From Brevundimonas sp. 357 (GTDB lineage: Bacteria > Pseudomonadota > Alphaproteobacteria > Caulobacterales > Caulobacteraceae): DNA of 64,000 nucleotides. Both the position numbers and the translations under genes were made by a program. Where the stretch lies: the NCBI RefSeq assembly GCF_003938605.1, contig NZ_RHWX01000014.1, positions 36,510 to 100,509 on the forward strand, read 5' to 3'. The notes under the pieces were generated by a model, which was given only the letters and a program-made list of their open reading frames with translations, did no database searches and was not told the origin of the DNA. Positions 46,634-55,232 of the stretch are shown here, one piece after another (the stretch's first letter is position 1; each line of letters starts with the position of its first letter).

Positions 46634-47499
46634 TGGGAACGTCCCAGTCGAGCGGGGGGCCGGGCGGCGGCGTTCCCATGGTCCCGCCCTGGACACCTGC
46701 GCCGCCGCCGGGCGGGCCGGATCCCCAACCCGATGGAGACGGCGCCAATCCAGACGCGCCGGACGCGCCGGACGCGCCGCCGGAGGCCGCTCCCGCCCCT
46801 GCTCCCGCCCCTCAACCGGCGCCGCTGGCGCCGCCAGGTCGTTTCCTGGGCGTACGCCGGAACATCGGCGAATTCGCCCGGACAGGGGACCAACGCGCCC
46901 TGCAGCGTAGTCTGGGTCAGTATGCCAGAACGGGCTACGGCGGTTCAGGCACGGCGACACGCCGCATGGGCGGCACCGCCGCCACCGCGGGGGCGCTGGC
47001 GAGCGCACTGGGCGGTCTCGCCGCGGGCGGGCCGCCGATTTCGGGCGTAGATGCCGCAAGCCTCGCGGGCAAGGACGCGGGTGAGGTCATGGACGCTCTT
47101 GTCGAGGCCGTGCGGCCGGTCGACGGGACCCAGGACGCCGAGGCGGAACGCGCCTCTATCCGCGATGCGTTGAGCGAGCTGCTGACCACCCATCCCAACG
47201 CGGACCTGGTGAATCTCTCCCCGGAGGAACGGGCGTTTGCGGTGGAGCGGTTTACCGCCAGCGACGTGTTTCGCCGGTTCGATCTGGATGTTGGCAAAGC
47301 GCTTCGCGATAGCGCTCCGTCCGCCACCACGGCCCTGGCCCGCCTGAAGGAGGTCCGCGACTACATCCGCGAAACCGTCGCCTCATCCTTCCGTAAACTG
47401 CAGCAGGCCGGGCAATCGCTAACGACCGGCCGGGTCTCCCAGATCGTGCGCGCTGCGCTACGCGAGACCTTCGTCGTCTTTGAGGGATATGGCGAATGA
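46633..47499 (+). CDS. qatB: QatB: Qat system protein
   Basis: A 288-residue protein. Residues 1-75 are Pro/Gly/Ala-rich and disordered. The rest is helical, with GRFLGVRRNIGEFARTGD and SASTATRR-like stretches, ending FVVFEGYGE. Its place between a KAP ATPase and a QueC-like protein identifies it as QatB, whose biochemical role is not established. It overlaps qatA and qatC by a few bases each, so all four genes are translationally coupled. Confidence 0.75.
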   Translation: MGTSQSSGGPGGGVPMVPPWTPAPPPGGPDPQPDGDGANPDAPDAPDAPPEAAPAPAPAPQPAPLAPPGRFLGVRRNIGEFARTGDQRALQRSLGQYARTGYGGSGTATRRMGGTAATAGALASALGGLAAGGPPISGVDAASLAGKDAGEVMDALVEAVRPVDGTQDAEAERASIRDALSELLTTHPNADLVNLSPEERAFAVERFTASDVFRRFDLDVGKALRDSAPSATTALARLKEVRDYIRETVASSFRKLQQAGQSLTTGRVSQIVRAALRETFVVFEGYGE

Positions 47500-48764
47500 G
47501 GCTGATCTGCGGACCTGCCGGCTTCGACGTGGTCGGTGCGCCTGACGGGGCGATGCGTGTCACCTTGTTTGGGCAACCCGGGTCTCCGGGCCGATCGAGC
47601 GCCGGCGAGGCGGCGGCCGGAATGTTCCGGCGGCAGAAGCTACAACCCTCGCAGCGCGGATGGGATTTTCTGGCCATCGCGTTGTCGGTCGTGGCCGCTG
47701 ATTTCAACGTGGTGCGGGATCGCAGCCCCGATGGATGGACGCGGGAAATCGAACTGGACATCGCCGTATCGGACCCCGCTTTCTGGCAGACCCAAGCTCC
47801 CGAACTCCAGCGCGCCTTAGCGTTCCTGACGAGCGACGTCTGGACGCTGCGGTTCGCTGCGGGCGGGTTCGCGCCAGCGAAGCTGCCCAAGCCGTTCAGG
47901 CCGGCGAATGACAGTGTAATGCTACTTTCGGGCGGACTGGACAGCTTGATCGGTGCCATCGATCTGAAGGCCGTGGGCTGGAATCCCCTTGCGGTGAGTC
48001 AGACCGTCCGGGGAGACGGCGCGAAGCAGAGGGTCTTCGCCAGTTTGCTGGGACTGAGGCACATCCAGGTCAATCCGAATGTGCAGATTCCGGAGGCGAC
48101 CGAGGACTCCCAGCGCGCCCGCTCCATCGCCTTCATCGCCTTCGCGGTCGCGACAGCGACTTCCCTCGCGCCTGTGCAAGCCGGTGGAACGGTTCCGTTG
48201 TTTGTTTGCGAGAACGGCTTCATTGCGCTCAACGCACCACTGACGGGCATCCGATTGGGGAGCCTGAGCACGCGAACCGCCCACCCCGAGTATCTGGGGC
48301 GGCTACAGTCTGTCCTCGATGCTGCGGGACTGGGCGTCAAACTCACCAATCCCTACGTCGGTCTGACCAAGGGCGAGATGATGCTCCATTGCCGTGATCA
48401 GGTTCGTCTGGCTTCGCTTGCCGCAGGATCCACCAGCTGCGGGCGTTTTCAGCGTTTCGGCTATCGGCATTGCGGGCGCTGCGTCCCCTGCCAGGTTCGG
48501 CGAGCGGCTTTCATCCGGTGGGGACGCCAGGACGACACCACCTACATCTATGACAACCTTGCCAAGGATGACGCCGACCACGCGATGTTCGATGACGTGC
48601 GAGCCGTCGCCATGGCTTTGGCCTTGGCCAAGGCGAGCGGCGTCGATACCTGGATCGGCCACGCTCTTAGTTCTCCATTTCTTGATCGCGAGGCAACGCG
48701 CGGAATGTTAGAGCGCGGACTTTCAGAGTTCCGCGCCCTACATGGGGCCTATGGTGTGAAGTGA
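47496..48764 (+). CDS. qatC: QatC: QueC-like nucleotide-modifying protein
   Basis: A 422-residue protein with a PP-loop MLLSGGLDSLIGAIDL (about residue 142) as in the 7-cyano-7-deazaguanine synthase QueC. A Cys cluster CGRFQRFGYRHCGRCVPCQ (residues ~313-331) probably binds zinc. QueC makes preQ0; in Qat systems the QueC-like subunit is needed for defence, perhaps by attaching a deazaguanine to a substrate. A ~130-residue N-terminal domain is extra compared with QueC (~230 residues). The stop overlaps qatD. Confidence 0.87.
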   Translation: MRLICGPAGFDVVGAPDGAMRVTLFGQPGSPGRSSAGEAAAGMFRRQKLQPSQRGWDFLAIALSVVAADFNVVRDRSPDGWTREIELDIAVSDPAFWQTQAPELQRALAFLTSDVWTLRFAAGGFAPAKLPKPFRPANDSVMLLSGGLDSLIGAIDLKAVGWNPLAVSQTVRGDGAKQRVFASLLGLRHIQVNPNVQIPEATEDSQRARSIAFIAFAVATATSLAPVQAGGTVPLFVCENGFIALNAPLTGIRLGSLSTRTAHPEYLGRLQSVLDAAGLGVKLTNPYVGLTKGEMMLHCRDQVRLASLAAGSTSCGRFQRFGYRHCGRCVPCQVRRAAFIRWGRQDDTTYIYDNLAKDDADHAMFDDVRAVAMALALAKASGVDTWIGHALSSPFLDREATRGMLERGLSEFRALHGAYGVK

Positions 48765-49492
48765 TCGATCTGCACTGCCATCTGGATCTCTACCCCGATC
48801 CGGCGGCGGTGGCTGAACGTTGCGAGGCCGATGGTCTCTACGTCCTGTCGGTGACCACCACACCTTCGGCGTTCGAAGGCACCGAGGCCTTGGCCAAGGG
48901 AAAATCACGTATCCGAACCGGTTTGGGCCTGCACCCGCAGTTGGCGCACATTCGCTGCGGAGAAACGGGATTGTTTGCCGACCTACTCCCCCGCACTGCC
49001 TATGTTGGAGAGGTTGGTTTGGACGGCTCGCCGGAATGTCGGCCGTTTTGGACCGAACAGAAGGCAGTCTTTGGCGAACTCCTGCGGAACTGTGAGCGCG
49101 CTGGAGGCCGCATCTTATCGCTCCACAGCCGTCGAGCCGCGACGGCCGTTCTTGATGCACTGGAGGCCCATCCAAAGTCTGGTTCGCCAGTGTTTCATTG
49201 GTTTTCCGGAAGCGGGACCGAACTCAGACGGGCAGTAACCTCGCGAGCTTGGTTTAGCGTCGGGCCAGCAATGCTGGCGTCGGAGCGGGGACAAAAGTTG
49301 GTCGCCGCCATGCCGGTCGATCGAGTTTTGACTGAGACGGATGGCCCCTTTGCTATGGTCGATGGCGAACGTCTCATGCCTTGGGATGCCAGCTTGGCTA
49401 TTACTGGTCTCGCAAAAATCTGGCGTCGGCCCGTCGAGGATGTGCGGGGACAATTGAGGGACAATCTTCGCCGCCTTGCCGCTTCGTCCTAG
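48761..49492 (+). CDS. qatD: QatD: TatD-family metal hydrolase
   Basis: A 243-residue TatD-type nuclease, starting with GTG inside the qatC stop (GTGA). Metal ligands appear in order: IDLHCHLDLYP, GLHPQ, GEVGLDG, LHSRRA, HWFSGS and LTETDGPF. QatD completes the Qat operon and is the likely nuclease of the system. It is somewhat shorter than TatD (~260) and the metal sites are all present. Confidence 0.87.
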   Translation: MIDLHCHLDLYPDPAAVAERCEADGLYVLSVTTTPSAFEGTEALAKGKSRIRTGLGLHPQLAHIRCGETGLFADLLPRTAYVGEVGLDGSPECRPFWTEQKAVFGELLRNCERAGGRILSLHSRRAATAVLDALEAHPKSGSPVFHWFSGSGTELRRAVTSRAWFSVGPAMLASERGQKLVAAMPVDRVLTETDGPFAMVDGERLMPWDASLAITGLAKIWRRPVEDVRGQLRDNLRRLAASS

Positions 49493-49495
49493 CAC

Positions 49496-49791
49496 TCGAG
49501 ACTATTGCGTCTCAGTCACCTCAAGCAGACTCACGGAACTGCCGCTCCGAGTCAGAAGCGGACGCCTCGCTTCGCCCCTGGCGTTTATCCACAAGCTTTC
49601 TACGTCTCGAATTTCTGGAACTTTCCCGCTTAACAGCCACCCAAGCGGCGGCGGCCTCGCAACAGGGCCTCGGATAATGAGTGCAACGGGCTTGACCCTA
49701 AAATTGCGAGATTAATTCCAATAATTCAGCCGCCTATTTTCGCAACACGCTCCGAGACTGTGTGGTCTGCGAAATCCTGAGCAAATCCAAT
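49496..49791. other. Intergenic region after the Qat operon
   Basis: No convincing gene in about 295 bases. It is less GC-rich near 49,690-49,760 and should contain the promoter of the next gene. An in-frame GTG at 49762 could extend that gene upstream. Confidence 0.4.
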
Positions 49792-50370
49792 ATGTTAGCA
49801 CACAACACGCCGCTAGGTCAAATCGCTGGGTCCGATGGATTTGGGCCGTGGGCGTTCCGCGCCGCTGAACGCGGCCACGTCCATCGCGGCTATTTCCATG
49901 GAAACGGAATGACCCTGCATCTGGCCTATCCGGCTGGCGCTGACCTGGATGGCGAGTTCGCCGCGACGTGCCTCGACACAGGGGATCATTTGACGGTCCA
50001 GGGCTGGCTCTACGAATCCGAAGACGTGCCGACCGAGCCCGCAAATCGTGCGTCGCTCCATCCCGTGCTTCACGCGGCGCTCGCCGCCGGCGATTGCTCG
50101 CCGCACGTAGCGGCTTTGATCCGCGATTGGGGAGAGAGAGATCCGATCGACGCGATGCAGGATGCGCGCCTTCTCGCTCAGGCGTTCAAGGCTTCCGACG
50201 CGGCGACGGTCACCCTGCCCGATGTGTCCCGTGTCGCGCGTCGTGCCTATCGCGATTTCATGCGACACTATGGCGAGGCCGAACGTATCGGAAACGCCGA
50301 GAAGCTGGCGACCGTTCTAACCGAATGGGCCGACGCCGTGCTTCAAGAGGCGATCGCCGGTCATGGATGA
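49792..50370 (+). CDS. Unknown protein downstream of the Qat operon
   Basis: A 192-residue soluble protein. The first ~85 residues look beta-rich (FGPWAFRAAERGHVHRGYFHGNGMTLHL), the rest helical (YRDFMRHYGEAERIGNAEKLATVLTEW). No known motif, signal peptide or membrane segment is seen. I used ATG 49792; GTG 49762 would add ten residues. It lies in the defence island between Qat and MntA/HepT, in the same direction but with its own promoter region. Confidence 0.55.
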   Translation: MLAHNTPLGQIAGSDGFGPWAFRAAERGHVHRGYFHGNGMTLHLAYPAGADLDGEFAATCLDTGDHLTVQGWLYESEDVPTEPANRASLHPVLHAALAAGDCSPHVAALIRDWGERDPIDAMQDARLLAQAFKASDAATVTLPDVSRVARRAYRDFMRHYGEAERIGNAEKLATVLTEWADAVLQEAIAGHG

Positions 50371-50479
50371 CCTGGACGGGGGCGAACGGTTTGTGCGGTT
50401 CCGCCGTTGGGTCCGAACGTCGGGTGGTAGGGCAAAGCTAGGCTGCTGTGCTAATCTGACGCCAAGAAGGAGTAGGACA

Positions 50480-50779
50480 ATGCGCCGAGCCATCGCCCTT
50501 ACGAGGCTGCGTCACCTTGAGCCGACGTTGCGCGGGCAAGGGGTGGATCATCTGTATCTGTTCGGTTCCGTTGCACGGGATGAGGCGAGAGCCACGTCTG
50601 ACGTGGACGTCGCTTTTGACGTTCGCCCAGGCGCGTCTTTCGACGCCTTTGACCAAGGGCGCATCTGCCTCGACCTGGCAGACGCTCTTGGCGTCTCGGC
50701 CGTCGATTTTGTCGAGCGGCGCACCTTTTCCCCTCGGTTTGCGCGGGAAGTCGAACCTGAGTTGTTGCGAGTATTCTAA
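50480..50779 (+). CDS. mntA: MntA-like nucleotidyltransferase antitoxin
   Basis: A 99-residue minimal nucleotidyltransferase with the GSx10DxD motif (GSVARDEARATSDVDV). In MntA/HepT pairs the MNT protein adds AMP groups to the HEPN toxin and silences it. ATG 50480 has AGGAG nine bases upstream, and the stop joins the next start directly (TAAGTG). Intact in length. Confidence 0.88.
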   Translation: MRRAIALTRLRHLEPTLRGQGVDHLYLFGSVARDEARATSDVDVAFDVRPGASFDAFDQGRICLDLADALGVSAVDFVERRTFSPRFAREVEPELLRVF

Positions 50780-51172
50780 GTGAACCCGACCGACCGCGCC
50801 GACATTCTCCGGCTAGAGCAAATCTCCGACCTGCTCGATAGTTTCCAGCGTGATTTCGGCGGCATGACGCGGGCCGCGTTTGCCGCCTCGCCGCTTCACC
50901 AGGATGCGGCCACCCATCGCCTTATGCACATCGGCGAGAAGACCAACCACCTGAGTGACGATCTCAAGGCCCGGCACCCTGATATCCCCTGGCGTGAAAT
51001 GAAAGGCTTTCGGCATATCGCCGCTCACGCCTATGAGCGCGTCAGCCCCGATTTGGTGTGGACCACGATGACGGGGCGGCTCGGTCCTGTCAGGGACATG
51101 GTGACCGCAGAGTTGGGCCGCGACGCTGAACGGGCCGCCCAGGATCGCGCCGGCCTGGATCCTGAGCGGTAA
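50780..51172 (+). CDS. hepT: HepT-like HEPN toxin (DUF86)
   Basis: A 130-residue HEPN protein, GTG start. The RNase motif Rx4HxY is present as RHIAAHAY in WREMKGFRHIAAHAYERV. The family cleaves RNA unless its tyrosine near the active site is adenylylated by MntA. With the preceding gene it forms a complete HepT/MntA toxin-antitoxin pair that would stabilise the plasmid or act in abortive defence. The C-terminal 25 residues are a charged extension. Confidence 0.85.
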   Translation: MNPTDRADILRLEQISDLLDSFQRDFGGMTRAAFAASPLHQDAATHRLMHIGEKTNHLSDDLKARHPDIPWREMKGFRHIAAHAYERVSPDLVWTTMTGRLGPVRDMVTAELGRDAERAAQDRAGLDPER

Positions 51173-51177
51173 TTCCC

Positions 51178-51630
51178 ATGACCAACCGTTCCGAACAGAG
51201 CCCGCGCCTACGGCTGCTGCTGGCCACCGCTATCGCGAACCGGGTGAAGGCCTGGAATGTCCCCCAGGCCGAGGCCGCGAGGCGCCTAGGCTTCAGTCAG
51301 CCGCGTCTAAACCTGATATTGAACCACGCCAGCCGCAGCGGGACGGTCGATTCCTTGGTGGACGTCGCCCTTCGGCTAGGGCTCGATGTGAAGATGGCAG
51401 TAGGCGAGCAATCCGAGGCCTTGATCGCGCCCCCTCCCCCCACATACCCGCCAACGCTGGATCAGATTCGTCTCGCCGGTTTTGACGTGAAGCGCGCGCC
51501 GGGCGGATGGCGCGTCGTGAACGCGAAGGGTGATCCGCTCACGTCCGCCTCGTCCAAGGCCGAGGCCGTGGCGGCGGCGGCGGTGATCGTCATGCGTGGG
51601 CGCGACCCAGCGATGGAGGCGGCCGCTTGA
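51178..51630 (+). CDS. XRE-family (HigA-like) regulator
   Basis: A 150-residue protein. Residues ~15-75 are a helix-turn-helix of the HTH_37/HigA type (ANRVKAWNVPQAEAARRLGFSQPRLNLILN). The C-terminal half has a Pro-rich linker (APPPPTYPPTL) and an ASSKAEAVAAAAVIVMRG segment. It follows hepT by five bases, so it may be transcribed with MntA/HepT. No HigB toxin is next to it. Confidence 0.75.
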   Translation: MTNRSEQSPRLRLLLATAIANRVKAWNVPQAEAARRLGFSQPRLNLILNHASRSGTVDSLVDVALRLGLDVKMAVGEQSEALIAPPPPTYPPTLDQIRLAGFDVKRAPGGWRVVNAKGDPLTSASSKAEAVAAAAVIVMRGRDPAMEAAA

Positions 51631-51670
51631 GGTTTGGCGTGTAAGTTTCGACTTGTTCGTAACGCCAGAA

Positions 51671-51688
51671 TATATACAATAGTTATCA
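51671..51688. promoter_or_regulatory. Weak copy of the plasmid operator
   Basis: TATATACAATAGTTATCA matches 13 of 18 positions of the traG-upstream site, in an AT-rich gap just before the small gene at 51736. Lower confidence than the other copies. Confidence 0.3.
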
Positions 51689-51735
51689 GCCAAGCGGCAT
51701 CGGCCGCGCGGTAACTCAAATCGGATTGACCGACC

Positions 51736-51900
51736 ATGTATATCCCTCCTGATCGCCACCCTCGCCTGCCCGTCTGGATCGGCTTATGCGCCGAGGCCGG
51801 TTGGAGCCCTGACGAAATAGCCGAAGCGTTCGACTTGGCCGCCGATGACGAGGCGGGCGAGGTCGATGAAGACGACGAATTCGCCGCCGTCGCAGCGTGA
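51736..51900 (+). CDS. Small acidic protein before the Mom-like gene
   Basis: A 54-residue protein, MYIPPDRHPRLPVWIGLCAE...GWSPDEIAEAFDLAADDEAG with an acidic tail. The middle resembles a short helix-turn-helix (SPDEIAEAF). The next gene starts eight bases after its stop. Phage Mu mom is preceded by a small regulator (Com); whether this protein has such a role is a guess from position. Not recognised. Confidence 0.5.
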   Translation: MYIPPDRHPRLPVWIGLCAEAGWSPDEIAEAFDLAADDEAGEVDEDDEFAAVAA

Positions 51901-51907
51901 GGCGGCC

Positions 51908-52741
51908 ATGCTGACCGATCGTTCTCAGCGCTGGCGCGACCGGCGCGCCCGTTTCATCCCCGCCGCTACAGTCATACGGCCATGCGACTATGCAGTTGAC
52001 GTGATCGACTGCGAGCGCCAGGCCCGACCGTTCGTGGAAGCGCACCATTACGCCGGCAGCTTCCCGGCGTCCCGCCTATCCGTGGGGCTGTTTGACCAGA
52101 CCGTGCGGCGTCCTCTCCTGGTCGGCGTGGCGACCTTTTCCACCCCGATGAACAACCAGGTCGTGCCGGCGCATACCGGCCTGCCCTCGCCCGAAGGCGT
52201 GGAGTTGGGGCGCCTCGTCTTGCTGGATTCGGTGGCGGGGAATGGCGAGACCTATTTCCTCTCGCGCGCGGTGCGGCTCCTTCGCCGCGAGAAGCCAGCT
52301 GTGCTTAGCGTCGTCTCCTATGCCGACCCGGTGGAGCGCCGCGATGGCGCGGGGCGCCTCGTAAAGCCGGGCCATGTGGGGCGGGTTTATCAAGCCATGT
52401 CCGCAACCTATCGAGGCAGGGCGAGGGCGCGAACCCTTCATGTCATGCCGGACGGCCAGGTCTTCTCCGGACGGGCGACGTCCAAGATCCAGAACCGTGA
52501 ACAGGGCTACGCCTACGCCGTCGACCAACTGGTCGCGGCTGGCGCAGTCCGGCCGGATCGGAAAGACGATTTGCGGGCCTGGTATGCTGGCCTGCTGGCC
52601 ACCGGCTTCCTCCGTCGCCGTCGCCACCCTGGCAACCACGTCTATGCGTTCAGCCTGACCCAGGCGGCGCGGCTTGCGGCAAGAGCGCTTCCGTCACTTC
52701 CCTACCCCGTTGATGGGTTCCAGTTCGGCGAGGCGGCGTGA
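51908..52741 (+). CDS. Mom-like DNA-modification protein (GNAT-type)
   Basis: A 277-residue protein resembling phage Mu Mom, which converts adenine to N6-carbamoylmethyl-adenine and protects DNA from restriction. Features: VEAHHYAGSFPASRLSVGLFD, then GVATFSTPMNN, VELGRLVLLDSVAGNGETYFLSRAVRLL and VSYADP..., then GRVYQAMSATYRG, the GNAT-like core pattern. The extension after residue ~170 is longer than Mu Mom. The stop overlaps the start of the methyltransferase gene, so both are made together. Assignment by pattern, not by search. Confidence 0.68.
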   Translation: MLTDRSQRWRDRRARFIPAATVIRPCDYAVDVIDCERQARPFVEAHHYAGSFPASRLSVGLFDQTVRRPLLVGVATFSTPMNNQVVPAHTGLPSPEGVELGRLVLLDSVAGNGETYFLSRAVRLLRREKPAVLSVVSYADPVERRDGAGRLVKPGHVGRVYQAMSATYRGRARARTLHVMPDGQVFSGRATSKIQNREQGYAYAVDQLVAAGAVRPDRKDDLRAWYAGLLATGFLRRRRHPGNHVYAFSLTQAARLAARALPSLPYPVDGFQFGEAA

Positions 52742-54123
52742 TGGACGAGGGACGTGAACTCATCATGGCCGCGCCGATCGACAAGATCGACGCACACCGT
52801 CTCGCGGCGATCGAGACGTTCGGCCGGGCGTTCGACCTTATCCAGGAGGGCTTTTCTCACCTTCACGAGACGGGCCCGACTGATCCGACGACGGGCTATA
52901 TCGACAAGTCGATCATGGAAATGCTCGGCGGCCGTCGTGGTGACCGCCAGGCGTTTGTCGCGGGCGTCGAAAAACACGCCAACCGTGTCGCCTGGCGACA
53001 CCTGCTGAACATCAGCGGTCTTGAGCGTTTGATGGATCGGACGGCTAAGGAGCAGTTCGCGCGGCAGCTGACGGACGATCCGCCGCCGGCGACACCGGAA
53101 AACTGTCGCGCGACGATGCAGGCGCTGTTCGAAGACGCCGACACCATTTTCAGGCGCGGGATCGCGACCGCATTCGCGAAGCTGGACCGGCGTTTTCGTT
53201 CTCACGATGGGTTCAAGATCGGTTCCCGCATCGTTCTCTCTAACGCCTTCGGGATTTATGGGACGTGGAACCACTACGCCCGCCAGCAAGACGTTCTCAG
53301 AGACGTCGAACGGACGTTCCACGTCCTGGACGGCCGCCAACAGCCCGACCAGGTGGACGGCATTGTCGGCGCGATCGACCGGGACAAGCGCAATCGCGGC
53401 GAACGGCCCGCGTTCACGGTCGAGGACGCTTACTTTCGGGTCCGCATTTTCAAAAACGGCAACGCCCACGTCTGGTTTCTCCGCGACGACCTGGTTGAGC
53501 GGGTCAACCTCCTGCTGGCGCAGCACTATGGCGCAGCCCTTGGTGACGCGAGCGGATCCACGCCTGGCGCTCCCGTGCCGCGCGAGGCCGCGGCCGGGTT
53601 CAGCTTCTTTCCGACGCCGGACGACCTGGCCGACCGTGTGGTGGACGACACCAACATTCGCGCCGGCATGACCGTCCTGGAGCCTAGCGCTGGGACCGGC
53701 GCCCTCGCCTTCCGCGCCGCTTCTCGGGGCGGACACGTCACGGCCGTTGAGATCCAGCGTCAGTTCGCGGAGCAGCTGGCCAGCAGCGGCACGTTGGGCC
53801 GGGTCATCCATGACGACTTCATGCAGCTGTCGCCGGAGGTCGTCGGCCGGTTCGATCGCGTGGTGATGAACCCGCCCTTCTGTCGCGGTCGCGACCTGGA
53901 CCATGTTCGCCATGCTCTCCGATTCGTCGCGCCAGGCGGCCGCCTCGTCGCCATCATGTCCGCCGGCGTCGCCTTCCGCGAGGACGCCGCCACCGTCGCG
54001 TTCCGCGCGATGGTGGAGGCGGCGCGGGGCCGGATCATGGACCTGCCCGAGGGATCGTTCGCGAGCGTCGGGACGAACGTGAACACCTGCCTCGTCACGA
54101 TCCCCGTTTCCCTTTTGGAGTGA
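52741..54123 (+). CDS. DUF4942/N6-adenine methyltransferase fusion
   Basis: A 460-residue protein. The N-terminal ~260 residues look like DUF4942 (TGYIDKSIMEMLGGRRGDRQ...NGNAHVWFLRDDLVERVN). The C-terminal half is a class I methyltransferase with motif I LEPSAGTGALAF (about residue 313) and catalytic motif IV MNPPFCRG (about residue 376), the NPPF of amino-group DNA methylases. It overlaps the Mom-like gene at its start codon. It probably modifies adenine in DNA and may act with the Mom-like protein. Confidence 0.75.
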   Translation: MDEGRELIMAAPIDKIDAHRLAAIETFGRAFDLIQEGFSHLHETGPTDPTTGYIDKSIMEMLGGRRGDRQAFVAGVEKHANRVAWRHLLNISGLERLMDRTAKEQFARQLTDDPPPATPENCRATMQALFEDADTIFRRGIATAFAKLDRRFRSHDGFKIGSRIVLSNAFGIYGTWNHYARQQDVLRDVERTFHVLDGRQQPDQVDGIVGAIDRDKRNRGERPAFTVEDAYFRVRIFKNGNAHVWFLRDDLVERVNLLLAQHYGAALGDASGSTPGAPVPREAAAGFSFFPTPDDLADRVVDDTNIRAGMTVLEPSAGTGALAFRAASRGGHVTAVEIQRQFAEQLASSGTLGRVIHDDFMQLSPEVVGRFDRVVMNPPFCRGRDLDHVRHALRFVAPGGRLVAIMSAGVAFREDAATVAFRAMVEAARGRIMDLPEGSFASVGTNVNTCLVTIPVSLLE

Positions 54124-54126
54124 CCT

Positions 54127-55059
54127 ATGACGACCCTGGACGCCACGACGCCGACTGCGCGTCTTATCAGCTTGGCCGAGCGGCGGTTTGGTCCGTCCTG
54201 GCTGACGCCGTTTTCCGAGCTGGCCCGCATCAACAGACGCACCCTGCAACGCATCGTCGCCGCCGCTGACGCCGGGGAGGATCACCCCAGCGCAGCCGGT
54301 GTGCTGGCCGCTGCGCGGGAGGTCCTGGTCTCGGAGATCCTGGACGCCGATGATCCCAGCCAGTCAGTCGGCCGGCGGATCAGCGAGGGAGCGACGCTTG
54401 ATGAAATCCGGCCGCTGTGGGAACGGCTGATCGGTCCTGCGGCTCGGCACGGGCGTTCGACTTTCCCGCCCGATGCGCTTCCCGTGGGGCCGATCGACGG
54501 CTTGACTATGGCCGAGGTGGTTTGGCGCGCGCAGGAGCGCGAACAAGGTCTCCTTAGACTTCTGCAGTATGCGCTAGCGGCTCCGCCATCATCCTTTCCA
54601 GGGTTGGAGGATCGCAGGCGCGCCGCGATCGCCGAAGCGGCCGACGCAACTGGCGCCCTCTTCGTCCACCATTACCGTCGTCCAGAAGCCATCGAGGCCT
54701 GGACGATGCTCAGGCCGCCTCAGGCGATTTTCGGCACAGGCCAGGCTTTGATTGAAGACTTGCCGCTTTGGCCCAGCACTCCGCCTCCGGTCGCCTTCAT
54801 CAGCGCCGCGACGGCCGAGGACGCGGAAGCGCTGTCGGCCCGGGCCGAATTGCATCCGGCCGTGCGTCGAGTGGTGGCCATCGCCGATTCCGTGGCGGGT
54901 GATCTTGGCGACGCCATGCCGGCGACGATTCCCCTTTGGGTGGTCGCTCCTATTCGACCTGGCCAAGAGCGGTCCGTGATGGCGTCGTTCTCCCAAGGCG
55001 GAGAAGGGCGCGTGGTGGTCTGGCTCAATGGCGACGGTCCCTATGACCTCGGGCTTTAG
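54127..55059 (+). CDS. Unknown protein of the modification cluster
   Basis: A 310-residue soluble protein, starting three bases after the methyltransferase stop. The N-terminus has a helix-turn-helix-like stretch (SELARINRRTLQRIVAAADAG). The middle is helical, and the C-terminal ~130 residues look alpha/beta (VAFISAATAEDAEALSAR...ATIPLWVVAPIRPGQERSVMASF). No family recognised. Its tight spacing to the Mom-like and methyltransferase genes suggests one operon and possibly a partner or regulator of them. Confidence 0.6.
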   Translation: MTTLDATTPTARLISLAERRFGPSWLTPFSELARINRRTLQRIVAAADAGEDHPSAAGVLAAAREVLVSEILDADDPSQSVGRRISEGATLDEIRPLWERLIGPAARHGRSTFPPDALPVGPIDGLTMAEVVWRAQEREQGLLRLLQYALAAPPSSFPGLEDRRRAAIAEAADATGALFVHHYRRPEAIEAWTMLRPPQAIFGTGQALIEDLPLWPSTPPPVAFISAATAEDAEALSARAELHPAVRRVVAIADSVAGDLGDAMPATIPLWVVAPIRPGQERSVMASFSQGGEGRVVVWLNGDGPYDLGL

Positions 55060-55232
55060 CGGCCCGACCGCCTGCCTGGCCTTGCGCCGGGCGGCTCGCG
55101 GCCGAACAGGCGGACGTCCGCCATTATGGATCGCATCACCGCGCCGTAGAGCCACCTGAACATTCTGCCTGCCCTGCCCCGTTAATCTCCCATACCTGCG
55201 CCGTTGCGCGCGAACAACCCGAGCGAGCGCCC

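Noticed and set aside
47496..48764. Housekeeping QueC of queuosine synthesis
   Set aside because: Longer than QueC, with an extra N-terminal domain, and locked between a KAP ATPase operon and a TatD gene; no other que genes near.
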